Assembly: GCF_000417875.1 (NCBI RefSeq)
Contig: NW_006920882.1
Location: forward strand, 234,632-298,631
From: Pseudozyma flocculosa PF-1
Taxonomy: Eukaryota; Basidiomycota; Ustilaginomycetes; Ustilaginales; Ustilaginaceae
Direction: 5' to 3'
Length of the DNA: 64,000 bases
This document shows positions 10,412-21,175 of this stretch, piece by piece. A program made the translations under genes and the position numbers. The notes under the pieces were generated by a model, which did no database searches, was not told the origin of the DNA, and saw only the letters and a list, made by a program, of their open reading frames with translations. Each line of letters begins with the position of its first letter. Positions within the stretch are counted from its first letter, which is position 1.

Positions 10412-11928
10412 TCAGTTGCCGTTGACGGCGGGCGTGATGCTGAGGCTGCTCATGCCTTGCAACGCGCCCATGTTGGGCCGCTCGCCGCGCTCGAGGGCGC
10501 CCTGGCTCTCGCGGCGCAGCTTCTCGCGCTTGGCGGCGCTCATGTAGACGCGCGGGTAGCTGAGCGGCGTAATGGCGCCCGACGCGTAGCCGCTGCGGCG
10601 GCCGTCTTCGTAGTGCTTGACCTCGTGCTCGACCGCCTCGCCGCGCGCGATGCGCTCCCGCTCCCGCTTGATCCGCTCCTGAGCCTCTTCGCACCGCGTC
10701 CGCAGAAAGTGGATCACGTCCTTGGGGTTGGGGTGGTTGAAGACGGCCGTGCCCGCCACAATGATGTTGGCGCCCGCATCGGCGCACCGGTCAATCGTCT
10801 TGGGCCCGACGCCGCCGTCGACCTCGACGTCAAGATCCGGGAACCGCGCCCGCAGCTCGGCCACCTTGGGCATGCACTCCTTCATAAACTTTTGCCCGCC
10901 GGCGCCTGTGTCCCCAGAGGAAGAGCAGGGTGGGTCGCGGCCATGCAGTCAGCTTCGTCGGTCCTGTGCAGTTCGGTCGCCGTGCGCTGCTGCCGGGAAC
11001 CTGCCACTCACCTGGCCAGACGGTCATGACGAGGATCATATCGACAGCCTTTCCTAGCTCGTCGGAGATCTCGCTGGCCGGCGTGCCTGGGTTGATGGCC
11101 ACGGCCGCCCGCATCTTTGTAGCCCTGATCTGTCGCACCACGTCCATCGGGTCGTCTAAGGTGTGTCAAGGGGGAGCGAGCGCCGGCCCGATGATCAGCC
11201 AAAGAGTTTCCGCGCTGGGTCTCGAGGTTTTCACCGCCTCCACGAGCAGCGAAGGAATGTCACTCACCGGTCGCTTCGAGATGGAACGTATATGATGCAC
11301 CTCCAGCCTCGGCGATGTCCTTGACCCACTGCGAGATCCGATGCGGCAAGAGAACGAGCGAGAGCTCGCGCGCCGGCTTTCAGCGATCGCTGTTCCCGGA
11401 AGCCAGAGGCGCAAGTCGATATCCTCCGCTGCGCAAACTCACCCTGCCGGGGTCGGTCACCATCATGTGGCAGTCCATAAAGATGTTGGGCACCGCCTTG
11501 CTGACCGATGCGATGACAGGTGCGCCCATGACGATATTTGGGACAAAGTGCCTGCGCAGTCCAAGTAGAGGGGGTGAAACGAAGGTCAGCGACACGCTCG
11601 TAGGTTCCTTCAGCCTGTTCCCTTGACGCCTTGCTCACCCGTCCATGATGTCTGCGCGAGGGCGAATAGAAGCCAAGGCGAAGCGGGGTGTAAGGGTCAA
11701 AGAGCGGTGGGCAGAGCATGGCATGGTCAGTCGTGTTCTCGGGCGCCCTTGTAGGCGAAAGCAAAGGTCCGGCGACGCATCTCATCGTTCGCGAGCGCGA
11801 TTCGCCGCGGACGACGACTCACCCATGTGCAGCCAATCCGCCCCGCAGTCCATCATCCTCTGGCATTCGCAGTTGAGGTTGCCCAGGTCCGAGGCCAGGA
11901 CACTGGGTGCGATTTTCGTAGCTGGCAT
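10412..11928 (-). CDS. RPE1: ribulose-phosphate 3-epimerase (pentose phosphate pathway)
   Basis: Six exons: 11928-11823, 11651-11639, 11551-11443, 11328-11268, 11155-11012, 10905-10412; 308 residues. The enzyme interconverts ribulose 5-phosphate and xylulose 5-phosphate in the cytosol. Visible landmarks are the start [18 protein letters not shown], the metal-binding stretch H34-M-D36-I-M-D39-G-H41-F-V-P-N, H68 in [11 protein letters not shown], and D174 in VEVDGGVG, which match the metal ligands and acid/base residues of the family. The second exon is only 13 nt and supplies the DIMDG codons. After the TIM-barrel core there is an extra basic tail of about 70 residues, so the protein is longer than the usual 225-240. 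The loop that normally reads TVEPGFGGQ here reads TVWPGAGGQ. Every join keeps phase, and all donors are GTGAGT or GTGAGC. Confidence 0.95.
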
Positions 11929-13505
11929 GGTGAAGTGAGGTGTGGGACCGTCGATGCCGGCCTGGTACGCTGCGCGTGCTGGTAGTGCTGGTGCTGGTGG
12001 TCGAGTCGGACTATGGCCGCTTTGCTGGGATGAACAGAATGGCAGCGCGAGGTGACACTCGGGTCTGCCGCGGCGTTATCGATGCGAGCTCAGAGCGTGG
12101 ATCCGGAAGAGGTGACCGAGGTGACAAAAGGAGCAGGAACCCGGGCAAGCGAGCAGGCAGATGGTGTTTGTGAAGCAGGGCGCTGTGTAGCGTCTTGAGC
12201 TGGTCCGCTGTGGTGTGACGCTATCGGATTCAAGCCTAGCCGTACCGAGGTGGTCAGAGGGATGCTGAGGCCGGCGTGATCAGGGTGTCAGAGTCAGAAG
12301 CGGAGGTAGTGGCTTGTCGCTGCGGTCAGACGAGATGCCAGTATCGAGCCGATGTCCGCTGATGTGCAAGGATTGCGACCGCTACAGCCCAGTTGGCGGG
12401 GACGACGTGGAAACAACCTCGAGATTGCCGGCCGTACGGCGTCGTCAAGCCGAGTAGAGGAGAGAGGGTGCGTGGGGGCGAGTGCGTCGTGAGTCGAAGG
12501 CCGCTATTTGGATGGCCGAGGTCAGGACGACGGCGGTTGCAGTGGTGGTGGCGGGCAGCAGCGACGGCGGTGGCAAAGATGTGATAGAGATGAGCAGGCA
12601 GGTGGGTGCGGTATGGAAGATGGTCAAAGTGGGCGGGCAGAGGATGCAAGGCTGGAGGAGGAGAAGGGCCGAGATTGCGTCGTCGGTCGCCCGCCCACTC
12701 GCCAAGCCTCTCGAACCGCCGCCGGACCGGAGTCAGCCCAACGCAGCGCAGCCCTCACAGACCAGGCAGGCAGGCTGGCCAAGCAGCGCGGCGCGGCGCG
12801 GCAAGCCACACCTGGACCTGGCCAGGCCTGCCTGGCGGCGTCGGGCGAAGGGCTCCTGGCTGCCTTGTTTCCCGTGTGTCCCTGCCTTGCCTTGCCCTGC
12901 CCTGCCCTCTGGCCGCCTGGGCTGGCCTGCGCACCGGCCAAGCGCCCACCCGCCCTCTTCTCTGTGGGCTGCCCAAATTTGAATTGTTGGGCCCTGGCCC
13001 TGGAGCCTGCTGGCCCTGCCACCGAGGGTTTTTAGAAATGGCTCAGAGGGCTGCGTCACTGTGCCGGCCTGTTCCAAGCGGCGCGGGCTTCCCCTAGCTT
13101 TGCCCCCACCCCACCCCAAAACGACTGGCCTGGCCCTGGCCTGCTGGGCCTGCCACGCTCGGCTGCCTCGCCGACGCCGTCGACTCAATTCGCCGAGACG
13201 GCTGGCAAAAATCTCGGCTCCGGCTGCTGGCCCCCTCCTGCTCGCCGAGCTTCGCTGCGACGCCAGGCGACGAGCGCCATGAAGCGCTCCCTTCTGCCCT
13301 CGCTGCGCTCGCTGCGCTCGCTTCTCAGCTTCACACCGCGCACGCACTCACTCGTCCAGAGGTCCAGATGCGGGGAGGGCGACTGAATTCTACAGCGGAC
13401 CGAATCAAGGACGAGGGGGGTATCAATGCCAACGGGACGGTGGAAAATGCGAGGCAGGATCTTGCTATGCTGCGCCAACGCCTGCGGCGGGGGCTGGCCC
13501 GGGAC
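11929..13505. other. 1.6 kb intergenic region, no gene seen
   Basis: It contains the upstream region of the epimerase gene and the 3' flank of the C2/SMP gene. The 12730-13160 part is rich in CCTGGCC/GGCCAGG words. Several open frames exist on both strands, but they overlap each other, are rich in Arg/Ala/Gly/Pro and show no domain, as expected of shadow frames in GC-rich DNA. Confidence 0.5.
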
Positions 13506-16500
13506 TCAGAAATGCGACACGCCCTCGGACTCCATCTTGCCCATGCGCTTGTTCTGCTTGCCAAACTGGCGCTTGACGCGCACCACGCCGTCCTCGGCGT
13601 TGGTCTTGAGCCAGCTCAGCGTGCGGAACCCCTTGACCTGCGCCGCGCCCCGGTGCTGGCGATGCAGCGCCCGCTGCCGCGCCCGTCGCCCCTCGGGCGT
13701 ATCCGCATCCTCGCCCGACATGTAGTCCTCGACCTCCGAGTCAGTCACCGACGCCGTGTACAGGCTGCCGCGCTCGGCCGCCTCCTCGTCCTCAAACATC
13801 TCGGTCGAACGCCGCTCTTCGGGCTCAGCCACAAACGCGTCGGCGCCGTTGCGCGGCTGCGACAGCACGCGGCGGTGGCCCGGCCGGCTCGAACCCGGTG
13901 TTCCGGCCATCGACGGCACCGCCGACCCGTCCGACGGCTCGAGCGCCCGATTGCCCATCTCTCCGAGCCTCTTCCGGCTCTCGGCGCTCAGCGAGTGCGA
14001 CTTTGGCCGCTCGCCGCAGTCGGTCAGCGTGACGTAGGTGTCGTAGGCGAAGCGCAGCTCGTGGTCGCCGGCAGTGTGCGCTCCGTGCTCCGGTCCCAGG
14101 CCGCGGTGGTAGATGAGGTTCAGCTCGAGCCAGCCGACACATTTGATGTGGTGGTCCGACGTCACCTCGAGCGGCAGGTCGCGGCTGCCCGCCTCGCAAA
14201 TCTCCTCGAGCGCCGCCGAGAGCCGCGTCGGCTCATCGTCGCCCGGCGTGGGCGAGAGCAGCTGGTCCGCGTTCGTCGTCGCTCGCAGCATGTCCTGCTC
14301 GAATCGGTCCATGTCCGACGTCTCGTACAGCGGCACGCGGCGTCGGGTAAAGGTGTCGTCGGCGATCCGGTTGAGGGGGACCACGGCATGAGCATGCTTG
14401 TGGTGGCGCCCTGGCACGCGCGACTCGCTGCGCAGGTTGACGTAGAGGAAGTTGGGATACCTCTGCCTCACGGGGATGCGGACCGGCGACTTGTCGAGCG
14501 ACCACTGGTAGCTCACCTTGGCGGCCTCGCCTCCGCCCGACTCGTACTCGTCGATCGGGTCGACGTTGGCCGTCTCGACCTTGCCGCCGACCGTCTCAAA
14601 GAGGATGTGGCACGGCTTGGCCTCGAACAGCTGCTGCGAAAGCCCAGTGGCGCGGCAGCGGGCCAGCTCGAGCACGCCGATGTTCCAGCCTCGCAGCGGC
14701 TTGGGGATCGTCGACTCAAAGCTTCGCCAGAGCAGCGTGATGCGGATCTTGCCGTAGCCCAGGCCGCCCGTCAGCGTGTACCACTCGGTGCTCTTGCTGC
14801 TCTTCTTGAGCACGTCGGCCAGCCGCAGCCCCGCGCAGCCAAGGATGGGATCGCCCTCGCGCATCCGCGCATCCCGCACCGTGAAGTCGATCCGAGCGGT
14901 GGTCCAGTCGCCCACGAAGCGCTCGCTGCCGCCGTTGATGTAGGGGCGCGCGTTGAGCGTCTTGGTCCTCGTCCGGAAGATGGCCTCGTCGTTGAGGAAG
15001 ACCTGGACGTACGACGACGGCAGCTTGCCCGCACCCGTGCCCTCGGCCAGCGTCTCGTCGGCGTTGGTCGTGTAGCGCTGCTTCTGCGACAGGCGCTTGC
15101 TGTTCGAGTAGCTGCGTTGCGTTTGCTGCACCTCGAGGTTGTGGATCGAGTGGATGTGGAACGCCAGGATGCCCGACGGCAGCTCCCGAACCGGAGGCTC
15201 GGCGGTGGCGGCCTTTGAGCCTTCGATCATCGTGATGAGCTTCTCGACACGCTCCTTGCGGTCGCGCCTCTTGCGCAGCACATCGTCGTCCATCGGAAGC
15301 CCGAGGCCGTGGACGAAACGGTCAAACGGCGTCATGTACTGGTGGAGCTCGTTGTCGTCCTTCTCGTCGCTGCCACTGCCGCCACCATCGACCCCAGCTG
15401 GGGGTGGGGTCACTGCCGCGCCGCTGACAGCGGTCGAACCCGAAGCCGTCGCTTCCTGCGTCTCGGCCTTCTGACCGGGCTTGGGCGGCAGTGGAGGCGG
15501 AGAGGCGGCGGCGAAGTCGAGCGAGACTGGCTTGCCAGCTTTGCTCCTTGCCTCCACTCTCGCCATCGCCCTCCTCAGGATCTCTTGTCGCTTGCCGTTG
15601 AGGTTGGTTCCCTTGCCCTGGGCCAGGGCAAAGAAGCCTACGCTGAACTTGAGTCGCCCCTGTACGGCCGTTCCGCGCCGCATGGGCTTCAGGTCCTCCA
15701 TCCGCGTCTCGAGGAGGTTGGCGGCGGCCTCGTTGCGCATCCTCGATCGGCGGATCAGGCCGTCGATCGACACCTCGACCTTGCCGAGCGGATCGTCGGC
15801 CGAGAAGCGGTCCGCATCGAAGACAGTCAGCCGCAGACGCTCGTGGTCGCGCAGCTCGTCGGGCGTCACCAGCAGGAAGGCAGTCTCCTGCCAGATCGGA
15901 TCGATCGTCTTGCGCAGCACCCGCGACGTGAAGAGGGGCTTGCCGGCGTGGGAGAAGCTGGCCTGGACGAAGGGGTCGCTGTAGCCGTTGGCGTCGGCGG
16001 CCGCGAGGTTTGTGGCCTGGTGGAGGACGATGACGAGCAGGCCCATGGCGTAGACGTCTTGTGGCCCGTCTCCCGAGCCCAAGAGGCCGGCCACGTCGAC
16101 GGTGTACGACTTGGGCGCGATGAAGCCCTTGATGACGTCCTCGACCGAGTGCAGAGCGTAGCTCGAGATGAGCGGCAGGTTCATGGCGTCGATGATCATC
16201 TTCTTGCCCAGCGGCTTGGCCGACATCTCGAGCTTGGGCGAGCCGACAAACGTGAGGGCGACGTGCTTGACAAATGGCGCCACCGGCGTCATCTGGAGGC
16301 GAACGCGCATCTTGCCCTCGATGCCGACCATCTCGACCCACACGGGAACCTCGACGGCGGCAATCTTCTGGAGGCCGATGCCCATGTAGATGAGCATGTG
16401 GATCTTTTCGGTCGGCGCCTCGGCCAGCGTCTGATACGCCGGGTCGACTTCGGCGTCGGCGCCAATGGGCTCGTTGCTGCCGCTCTTGTCGTTGGTGGTG

Positions 16501-17666
16501 GTGGCGGCCTTGTTCCTCTTCCTGCGCGAAGGCTTGGTGCCGCGGTAGGCGAAGACGACCTCGAGGTTGATGTAGTCGCCCGTGTCGATGCCGGTGTCGT
16601 CGTCCTCGTCGTCGTCCGACGGCCTGGCCGAGCCAAGGTTGGTGCCGTTGCCGTTGCCCTCCGCCTGGTCGCGCGAACGACGCTTCCTGGAGCGCGACGA
16701 GGCTCCCTCCTCGTCCTCGGGCGCCAGGAACGAGGCCTCGTCGGACGGAATCACCTTGAAGCTCTTGACGCGGATCGGGATGGTGCCCTGGTCGAGGTCC
16801 TCGACGCGGACGCTGTGGACGATGCCCGGCACCTGCGTCATCAGACTGTCCTCGAGCAGGTCGACAAAAGGCACAAAGTAGTCGCTTCCGATAAGCGGCC
16901 AGACGGTGGCAAGCGTCGAGTTGAGCCACTCGACCGTCTCCTCTTGCTGGTCCGGGTCGTGGAAGCGCTTGGCCGCCTCGAGCATCTCGACTTCCCACTG
17001 CGCATCTCGGCCCGCAGCGTCGAGCTTCTTCCACAGCACGTGCGATGCGCAGCCGGCTACGACGGCGGCCAGCAGCCAGTGGAGGCGCGACAGCACCAGC
17101 ACGGCCAGGCTGGTGGCGCCAAAGAAGGTCATGATCATCGGGATGTGCTGCTGGAAGGGGCCGACGTCGGCCTGGGCCGCGGGCCGCGTCGCGACCATGC
17201 TGGCAAGTCCGTGGGCGGACTGCGCGACTTTTTTTGCGACGTCTTGGACGCCTGAAGCTCCGTTTGCCTGGCCGCGATGGGTCGACGGCGGCTCATTGGG
17301 CTCGGCCTGCGGCGAGAGGGTGTGGGGCTCGGCGACGAGGGGCTGTGCCAGTGACGACGGCCCCTGCTCCTCTCGGGGGTGCCCGAGGGGCCTTTCTGGA
17401 AGAGGCGGCGCCGCAGTGACGATTGTGGGCCTGGGAGGCAAGGGAGGCAGAGGAGGCAGCGACTGTTCTGAGTTGATCGACCAGCGCTTGTGGTCGGAGG
17501 CGTCATCGACCATGAGGCTGTCGTCGTCGTTGGAGGCGGCGCTGCGACGCTTCCCCTTGAAGCTGGGTTTCCTGATGCGAGAACGGATCGACGAGAAGCT
17601 GGGCCTTCGGAGCGACGAGGTGCGCCGCTCGGGGGAGCCGTCCACTGCGCTGTCGCCGTCGTTCAT
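13506..17666 (-). CDS. tricalbin-like SMP and C2 domain protein (ER membrane-contact / lipid transfer)
   Basis: Single exon of 1386 residues using the first ATG (17666); the frame is open to 17762 but only with a non-ATG start. Order: disordered Ser/Pro-rich N terminus (1-175), hydrophobic hairpin at about 176-212 (TFFGATSLAVLVLSRLHW...), SMP lipid-binding domain at about 222-518 (EWLNSTLATVWPLI, VDLLEDSL, RVKSFKVIPSDE), a clear C2 domain at about 541-643 (GLLVIVLHQATNLAAADANG, TIDPIWQETAFLLV, FDADRFSADDPLGKVEVSI), a second, more divergent C2 at about 825-960 (LAFHIHSIHNLEV...VRDARMREGDPILGCAGLRL), and further C2-like strands near 1065 and 1185. In yeast, tricalbins tether ER to plasma membrane and move lipids; extended synaptotagmins are the animal relatives. 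The aspartates in the first C2 suggest Ca2+ binding. It is among the longest genes in the window. Confidence 0.88.
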   Translation of the reverse strand: MNDGDSAVDGSPERRTSSLRRPSFSSIRSRIRKPSFKGKRRSAASNDDDSLMVDDASDHKRWSINSEQSLPPLPPLPPRPTIVTAAPPLPERPLGHPREEQGPSSLAQPLVAEPHTLSPQAEPNEPPSTHRGQANGASGVQDVAKKVAQSAHGLASMVATRPAAQADVGPFQQHIPMIMTFFGATSLAVLVLSRLHWLLAAVVAGCASHVLWKKLDAAGRDAQWEVEMLEAAKRFHDPDQQEETVEWLNSTLATVWPLIGSDYFVPFVDLLEDSLMTQVPGIVHSVRVEDLDQGTIPIRVKSFKVIPSDEASFLAPEDEEGASSRSRKRRSRDQAEGNGNGTNLGSARPSDDDEDDDTGIDTGDYINLEVVFAYRGTKPSRRKRNKAATTTNDKSGSNEPIGADAEVDPAYQTLAEAPTEKIHMLIYMGIGLQKIAAVEVPVWVEMVGIEGKMRVRLQMTPVAPFVKHVALTFVGSPKLEMSAKPLGKKMIIDAMNLPLISSYALHSVEDVIKGFIAPKSYTVDVAGLLGSGDGPQDVYAMGLLVIVLHQATNLAAADANGYSDPFVQASFSHAGKPLFTSRVLRKTIDPIWQETAFLLVTPDELRDHERLRLTVFDADRFSADDPLGKVEVSIDGLIRRSRMRNEAAANLLETRMEDLKPMRRGTAVQGRLKFSVGFFALAQGKGTNLNGKRQEILRRAMARVEARSKAGKPVSLDFAAASPPPLPPKPGQKAETQEATASGSTAVSGAAVTPPPAGVDGGGSGSDEKDDNELHQYMTPFDRFVHGLGLPMDDDVLRKRRDRKERVEKLITMIEGSKAATAEPPVRELPSGILAFHIHSIHNLEVQQTQRSYSNSKRLSQKQRYTTNADETLAEGTGAGKLPSSYVQVFLNDEAIFRTRTKTLNARPYINGGSERFVGDWTTARIDFTVRDARMREGDPILGCAGLRLADVLKKSSKSTEWYTLTGGLGYGKIRITLLWRSFESTIPKPLRGWNIGVLELARCRATGLSQQLFEAKPCHILFETVGGKVETANVDPIDEYESGGGEAAKVSYQWSLDKSPVRIPVRQRYPNFLYVNLRSESRVPGRHHKHAHAVVPLNRIADDTFTRRRVPLYETSDMDRFEQDMLRATTNADQLLSPTPGDDEPTRLSAALEEICEAGSRDLPLEVTSDHHIKCVGWLELNLIYHRGLGPEHGAHTAGDHELRFAYDTYVTLTDCGERPKSHSLSAESRKRLGEMGNRALEPSDGSAVPSMAGTPGSSRPGHRRVLSQPRNGADAFVAEPEERRSTEMFEDEEAAERGSLYTASVTDSEVEDYMSGEDADTPEGRRARQRALHRQHRGAAQVKGFRTLSWLKTNAEDGVVRVKRQFGKQNKRMGKMESEGVSHF

Positions 17667-18220
17667 GGCGTCGAATGGAGGGGCCGGGGTGAGGGGTTGC
17701 GTGGGGGCCTGATCGACGGGGCTGCGTGGCGCGGGGGGATGGGGTGGAAACGGAGCGGTCACCTTGCAAGCCGTGCCTTGGTCTCGATGATCTGGCGTGC
17801 CCCCGCTATAGGCGTTGCACCAATGCGTTGTGGTCGTGGTCGTGATGCTGGTCTGTGCGGTGGCTGCCCTTGAGCCGAGGGGCGAGCTCGGAGGCAGCGG
17901 TCAGTAGAGTGCAGGGCTGGTAGAGAGCTGCTCGATGCTGGTCGTGCCGGTGTCGTGTATGGGCGGGCGGCGAGGAGCGTCGAGCTAGCTGTGCGCTGGT
18001 TGACGACGTGGTGGTGGTCGGGTTGACGGCGATGGCGATGGCGACGGTGATGGCGATGGCGATGGCGAGGGGCGAGGGGCCGGCCGTACCGTTGGCGGCC
18101 AACTAGGCTGGCTGCATCTGCGTTGCCTCGATGCCAGGTCGGGCTAGGCCAGAGGCAGGCTAGGCTACGTTGGTTGCGCGGTTGGCTGGCTCCGTGGGAG
18201 CCTGCTTGGCATGCTACCGC

Positions 18221-18255
18221 AGGCCAGGCTAGGCCAGCTGGGCTAGGCTAGGCTA
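18221..18255. repeat. AGGCCAGGCTAGGC cluster
   Basis: Overlapping copies of GGCCAGGCTAGG and GGCTAGGCTAGGCTA. The same word family recurs at 30231-30254, 48611-48629, 54484-54503, 54703-54722 and 60148-60172, always outside coding exons. Confidence 0.8.
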
Positions 18256-20232
18256 TGCAGGCTACCTCGGAGCTGGCCCTTGCGCGCCCGCCCCCGTTGG
18301 AAGAAAGATTGCCCACGTCCAATGCGCACAGCCCCCCCACGTCTGGCCAGGAAGAAGTGGTGAGGCTAGGCTTGGGCTGGCCTGCGGTCGACAGCCGGCC
18401 GGGCAGGCAGGTGAGTGGGCAACTGGGCCCAGAGCGAGCGAGGCCACAGGGGTCGAGGAGGCGGTGCGTGCCGGTTTGCCTCCGGCCGGCCGGCCCTCTT
18501 GGCAAGTCACCAGCAGCGGGGCAGGCGCAGAAGAAAGAGGCCGAGAGAGGCAGGCTAGGCAGGCCAACCGCTGTCTTTTGGCCGGTTGTGACTTTGTGGA
18601 GGCAGGTGGTGGCTTCCACCGGCACGGTGACGGCACCGCTTTGGCTGCTTCCTGCCAGGCTATGCCTCCCCGCCCGTCCATCTTCCGGCCCACTGCCTCC
18701 GCATTGGGCCACCGGCCGGCCATTCCGGCGCCGTCGGAAGAGGCCCCTAAGCCCGATGCATCGGCATTCGCAGTTTGACCTAGCCGATCAAGCCGATCGA
18801 CTTGATGGGCTAGCCATCTTGGCCTTGCCCATGCCCCCCATTGCCAAGGACCTCTGTTTCCTCGTCTCCGGTGGCTCGGCGGCCAGCTTGCTCGGATCCA
18901 GTCGCTGGTAGGATGTGTAGATGGTGCTCTGCCTCGGAGCATCGCGTGGCTGGTCAGATTGGCTGGGAAGCGCTTGACGAGGAGCGGGCAGGGGTAGGCG
19001 GGTGGATGCAAGAGGGCAAAGACCTGCTGCTGCTGCCCAGCGAGCTGTAGACGACGACGACGACGACGACGACAACGACGACACCAACGAGGAGCAAGCA
19101 TGACGTACCTAGCTTGGGCTGGCTGGCTTGTCATCGGCGAGTAAGGACAGACCGAGCGGGTCACCAACATCTACCCCAACCCCCAGCTCTGCCCTGCCGC
19201 AACGCGCAATTGCCGCTGCAAGATCGGGATCACATGGGCACGTCACCCTGGCCTAGCCTAGCCTCTTGCACGCATCCGTCCAAACAGATCCCGGACGCCC
19301 TGCATTCTGTAGACTCTCCTCGAGGAGCAGACGATTGGCGCTCGGAGGGCATCCGAAATAACCTGCCGTGCCACGGCGGACCTCCTGCTGTCCCGGAAGA
19401 TCAAAGGCAAGGTCGGGAGGGATGAGGCTGAATGAGCGTGCCTCCCTCGACTTTGGTAAGCTCCGATGGCTGCCGCCGCCGGGCCTCTCCGGCCCCTTTC
19501 TCGCCTTCGCACCGGAAACGACCTCGACATCCGCGTACATACGTCTAGCCTCGTCAAGGCGCGGCATGACCAGGCCTGGTCAGGCTGTCGATCCATCGTC
19601 GCCTCACCGAGCTCCTGCCGCCGACACCCTCCGGACCCCGCTTGCGGCGACATCAGCTGCACGGCCTGCCGCCTTGAGACCAAACAAGCCCGAGGCACCC
19701 GAGGCCGACGACGCGCGCGCGACGTGGTCACGGCGTCATCGACCTTGCGGGCTCCCTCGACGCTGCCTGTCCCTGGCCCCGGAAAGAGTGGAGGCCTTCG
19801 TGGCTCCTTGCGAATGACGAGAGGCTCGAGCCGTCCCCGTGCCCATGTTGGGTGATGATCTCTGCCCTGCTCGTCCATCCCCGCGTCGAGCTAGGCGAGC
19901 TGGCTGGTGTGGACCGCCGCCGCCGCCGCCGCCAGCTTACACAAGAAGCTCAGTCATCCTGATACACTCGAGAACCAGGGCGGGTACAGGATGCTGCCTT
20001 GGGTAGGCTGCACCATCTCGCCAGGCTTCCGCTCACGACCACTGCGAGGCTCGTCATCGTCATCAACAGCATCATCGTCGACGCGATGCTAGGTATGGCA
20101 GCGACGACGCCTTCGGTCAGAGGCCAGACAGCCCGTGCGTGGTCGCGTGCCTTGATCGCCAACATCTCGCTGCTACGTCGAGCTCGTCTCTCCAGGAGAA
20201 CCAGTAGATCCCATCGACAAGGCGAAAGGGGA

Positions 20233-20238
20233 TATAAG
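20233..20238 (+). promoter_or_regulatory. TATA box candidate of the Chz1-like gene
   Basis: TATAAG in the context GGGATATAAGG lies about 125 bases upstream of the ATG at 20363, followed by a CT-rich leader, as is common in fungal promoters. Confidence 0.5.
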
Positions 20239-20362
20239 GTCGGTCAGTCTTCCTCTCCCCCCTCTCTCTTCACCACAAACAACGCACACTCGACGACTGC
20301 AGCACCACACCAGAGCCCACCTCTATCTCTCTCACCACCTCGTCGCTCAGATCCACATCGCC

Positions 20363-20762
20363 ATGCCGGACGCCAAGGACCAGGTTCCCGTCGAGGAAGA
20401 CGAGGTCGTCTCCGAGGAGACCAACGTCAATGCCCAGGCCGAGGACGAGCAGGTGGCCACCAAGAGCGAGGTGAATCAGCTCAAGTCAGAGGCTGCTGAC
20501 CTTGACGAGAGCAACATCATCGACGACTCGCCCGGCGTCACTACCCGCGGCGCAAAGGTCGATGCTACCAAGCAGGTGCGTTCCGTGCGCCGCCGCCTTT
20601 CCTTGTCATGACCATGACCCGACGTGCCGGGTCGAGGGACAGGATCGTGCTGATCATCCTCCTCGCCCTCTCCGTGTGTGCGTGCCCTCCCCTTGGATCG
20701 AACAGGAGCGCGAGATCGACGCGGCCGTCGACGCTGCTGCCAAGGCCGACGAGCAGAGCTAG
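20363..20762 (+). CDS. Chz1-like histone H2A.Z chaperone
   Basis: Two exons, 20363-20575 and 20706-20762, 89 residues. The intron has a GTGCGT donor and an ACAG acceptor, in phase 0. The protein is small and strongly acidic at its N terminus (EEDEVVSEE, QAEDEQ). The stretch DESNII (49-53 region) followed by TRGAKVD (61-67) matches the CHZ motif of yeast Chz1 (NII...RTRGxxID), which binds H2A.Z-H2B dimers. Known role in yeast: nuclear chaperone that delivers H2A.Z-H2B for exchange by SWR1. The motif here lacks the first arginine of RTRG (it reads TTRG). The call rests on one short motif plus size and charge, so it is probable rather than certain. Confidence 0.7.
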
Positions 20763-21175
20763 ACTTGCGGCTCTCATCGATGCCGCCTCGTCGTCCTGGC
20801 CTTTGTCCTCGTGGCGAATCGGCAGATACCCCCCACTGTACTTCTAGCCCTCTCCTGTCCCATCGTAATCGCCAGCCTCTGCGTTGGACCCGTCCTTTTC
20901 GCGCTGCAGCATCCGCATTGGTGTCTGGTCTTGGGTGTTAGTGATTGTCGCCGATGTCAACCTGTGAGCGCCAGCCGTCGTGACGTCCGGCTCAATGGCA
21001 TCGTATCGTGTCAACGCGGCCGGTCGGCCTGGTTCAAGCCGTGATCAAGAGAAAGCGAGTTTGTCATTGATGCTCTAGAGCCAAGCGCGACAAGGCCTCG
21101 GCACTAGCCTGGGATCCTAAGCCGATGCTCGTCGGGTCTGCTTGCCCAAACCGCAGCGTCAGAGCGGCAAAGAGC
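20763..21175. other. convergent 3' region, no gene seen
   Basis: 413 bases between the Chz1-like stop and the COX4 stop on the opposite strand. Expected to hold two 3' UTRs; no repeats or structured element noticed. Confidence 0.5.

Larger units (their letters stand above)
17667..20362. other. 2.7 kb divergent intergenic region with CTAGCC-type repeats
   Basis: It separates the C2/SMP gene (leftward) from the Chz1-like gene (rightward). It contains clustered GGCTAGGC/GGCCAGG words at 18110-18260 and 19246-19265, GATGGCGATGGCGACGG-like repeats at about 18025-18070, and a GAC run at about 19051-19085. No open frame with recognisable protein features was found. Confidence 0.5.

Noticed and set aside
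13368..15218. 616-codon open frame on the + strand across the C2/SMP gene
   Set aside because: It is the antisense shadow of the well-supported SMP/C2 protein; its composition is Arg/Leu/Ala/Val-rich with no domain.
15309..17255. 648-codon + frame antisense to the same gene
   Set aside because: Shadow frame with repetitive LVVDDVL/RHLEL-type sequence mirroring the sense codons.
21031..21050. Possible tRNA B-box (GGTTCAAGCC)
   Set aside because: The flanking bases cannot form the T-stem and no A-box or acceptor stem is nearby. The similar string near 30148 fails the same test.
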